From Pararhodobacter sp. CCB-MM2 (GTDB taxonomy: Bacteria > Pseudomonadota > Alphaproteobacteria > Rhodobacterales > Rhodobacteraceae), in contig NZ_LRRR01000002.1 in the NCBI RefSeq assembly GCF_001691415.1, forward strand, positions 248,001 through 312,000: a DNA stretch of 64,000 bases. The letters run 5' to 3'. The stretch's first letter is position 1; each line of letters opens with the position of its first letter. A model generated the notes under the pieces. That model made no database searches. It saw only the letters and a list, made by a program, of their open reading frames with translations, and had not been told where the DNA came from. Below are positions 63,178 to 64,000 of this stretch, piece after piece. The position numbers and the translations under genes were made by a program.

Positions 63178-63822
63178 TCAGGGGTGCCCCGCTCCATCGA
63201 CAGGCCCAAGGGAAAACCCCGCCATCAAATCTTGCGCCAGCACGCGTGAGGCGTCGCTATGGCGCCCATCGGCAAGGGTCACCCGAAGCCTCGGCCCGGA
63301 TCCGGGCGTCGTTTTGCCGGGATACGACAGAAGGCTGACATCCCGTTCGATCCCCTCAGGCACTCGGGCAAATCCCCAGCCCGGCGCCTGCGGCCCGGCG
63401 ATGGCAAGGCCCGACGTCTCATCCGGGACCACCTTTCCGAACGCACCGGCGTCAAGCGGGCCCTCTTCAAGGCCGATGCCTCGCAGGAACGCAGGCTCCG
63501 CCAACCGCGTCACGGTGGAGAAGCCAAGGTCATTCTCCGGCCATTGCCAATCCGCCACCCCCGTCAGGCGAAGGCCCTCACCCTCCCTGACCGCCAGCCC
63601 GAAGAAGCCGCGCAAGAGTCCGGCTGCCGCGCGTTGCAGGCGCATTGGCACCGGCCCCGCGCCATCATCCCCTGCGAAATGCAGGAGGGGCGCATGCGTG
63701 ATCACCACCAAAGCTGCGCCGAATCCCTGACGATGCAGCATCTGCCGCAGGCTTTCGCCCAGCGGGAAATAGCCGTCGATGATGTCCTCGAAGAACCGGC
63801 CTGCGACGGGAAGATCGTCCAT
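63178..63822 (-). CDS. hypothetical protein coupled to a glutamine synthetase-family gene
   Basis: A 214-residue protein I do not recognise. It has an N-terminal region FEDIIDGYFPLGESLRQMLHRQGFGAALVVITHAPLLHFAGDD and a middle GADWQWPENDLGF-like section (VADWQWPENDLGFSTVTRLAEPAFLRG), with no signal peptide and no membrane helix. GAGG precedes the ATG, which is only 7 nt after the upstream glutamine synthetase stop, so the two are co-transcribed. It may be an accessory factor of the same amine or polyamine pathway. Confidence 0.75.
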   Translation of the reverse strand: MDDLPVAGRFFEDIIDGYFPLGESLRQMLHRQGFGAALVVITHAPLLHFAGDDGAGPVPMRLQRAAAGLLRGFFGLAVREGEGLRLTGVADWQWPENDLGFSTVTRLAEPAFLRGIGLEEGPLDAGAFGKVVPDETSGLAIAGPQAPGWGFARVPEGIERDVSLLSYPGKTTPGSGPRLRVTLADGRHSDASRVLAQDLMAGFSLGPVDGAGHP

Positions 63823-63829
63823 ACCGGCC

Positions 63830-64000
63830 TCAGAACAGGTTGAAATATTCAGCCTGTTCCCATTCCGAGATGGTCGACAGGTAGCGGCCCCATTCCGCGC
63901 GCTTCAGCTGCGCGAGGTAGCGGACGAAATCCGGCCCCAGTGTGCGGGCATAAAGCGTGCTGTTTTCAAATGCGGTGATCGCGGCGTCGAGGCTTCCCGG
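63830..64000 (-). CDS. glutamine synthetase-family protein (3' end only)
   Basis: The last 56 residues of a gene entering from the right edge. LDAAITAFENSTLYARTLG, then DFVRYLAQLKRAEWGRYLSTISEWEQAEYFNLF, matches the C-terminal tail of glutamine synthetase-like enzymes of the gamma-glutamylpolyamine/PuuA type (FxxSxxxxxxLGxxF, KxxEWxxxxxxISxWE). Function is based on the tail only. It leads directly into the hypothetical gene downstream. Confidence 0.75.
   Translation of the reverse strand, partial: PGSLDAAITAFENSTLYARTLGPDFVRYLAQLKRAEWGRYLSTISEWEQAEYFNLF

Overview
The window is high-G+C DNA with tightly packed, translationally coupled operons, many GTG starts and gene sets typical of Alphaproteobacteria, most likely Rhodobacterales (a Paracoccus/Rhodobacter-type organism). 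The best single pointer is a complete beta-hydroxyaspartate cycle cluster (bhcR-bhcABCD). No rRNA, tRNA, CRISPR array or intact mobile element was seen; one degraded IS3-type remnant is present.

Left part (1-15357) is about metal-chelate and corrinoid traffic. Two tandem IucA/IucC-type siderophore synthetases (the second cut by the window edge) are followed by a btuFCD-like ABC importer ending in a pseudoazurin gene, all downstream of a well-formed cobalamin riboswitch (6593-6764, minus strand). Next come an IclR regulator and a divergent TonB-dependent receptor, then a complete siderophore-type ABC importer (binding protein, two permeases, ATPase) and a divergent NtaA/DszA-type flavin monooxygenase.

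15465-24962 holds a surface-adhesin unit: a very large autotransporter of about 2170 residues with eight near-identical 279-bp tandem repeats, and, divergently, a LuxR-type response regulator plus a 7TM-type histidine kinase gene broken by one in-frame TGA. The intergenic region carries strong palindromes.

25022-39334 is a peptide or amide scavenging region: an oligopeptide-type ABC importer with three M24/M20-type hydrolases (two with altered metal ligands), two GntR regulators, and a 5-oxoprolinase-type set (pxpA, a fused pxpBC) directly coupled to a biotin carboxylase/BCCP protein.

39629-48424 is glyoxylate metabolism: a GlcG/HbpS-like protein, malate synthase G, its divergent IclR regulator with two operator-like palindromes, and the bhcR/bhcABCD cluster. 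Two glyoxylate-consuming routes therefore sit side by side.

48425-54687 is more mixed: an IS3 scar, a CPA1-type Na+/H+ antiporter, a type IB DNA topoisomerase, an ExoD-like membrane protein and a FadE-type acyl-CoA dehydrogenase. 54780-59679 is a sulfate importer operon (Rrf2 regulator, sbp, cysT, a small membrane ORF, cysW, cysA) followed by an Lrp regulator. 59702-62828 is a probable Zur-controlled metal operon (CobW-type GTPase, DUF6525-like protein, DUF1007 protein, NicO/RcnA-type permease) behind a near-perfect Zur-type box. The window ends in a hypothetical gene coupled to the 3' end of a glutamine-synthetase-family gene.
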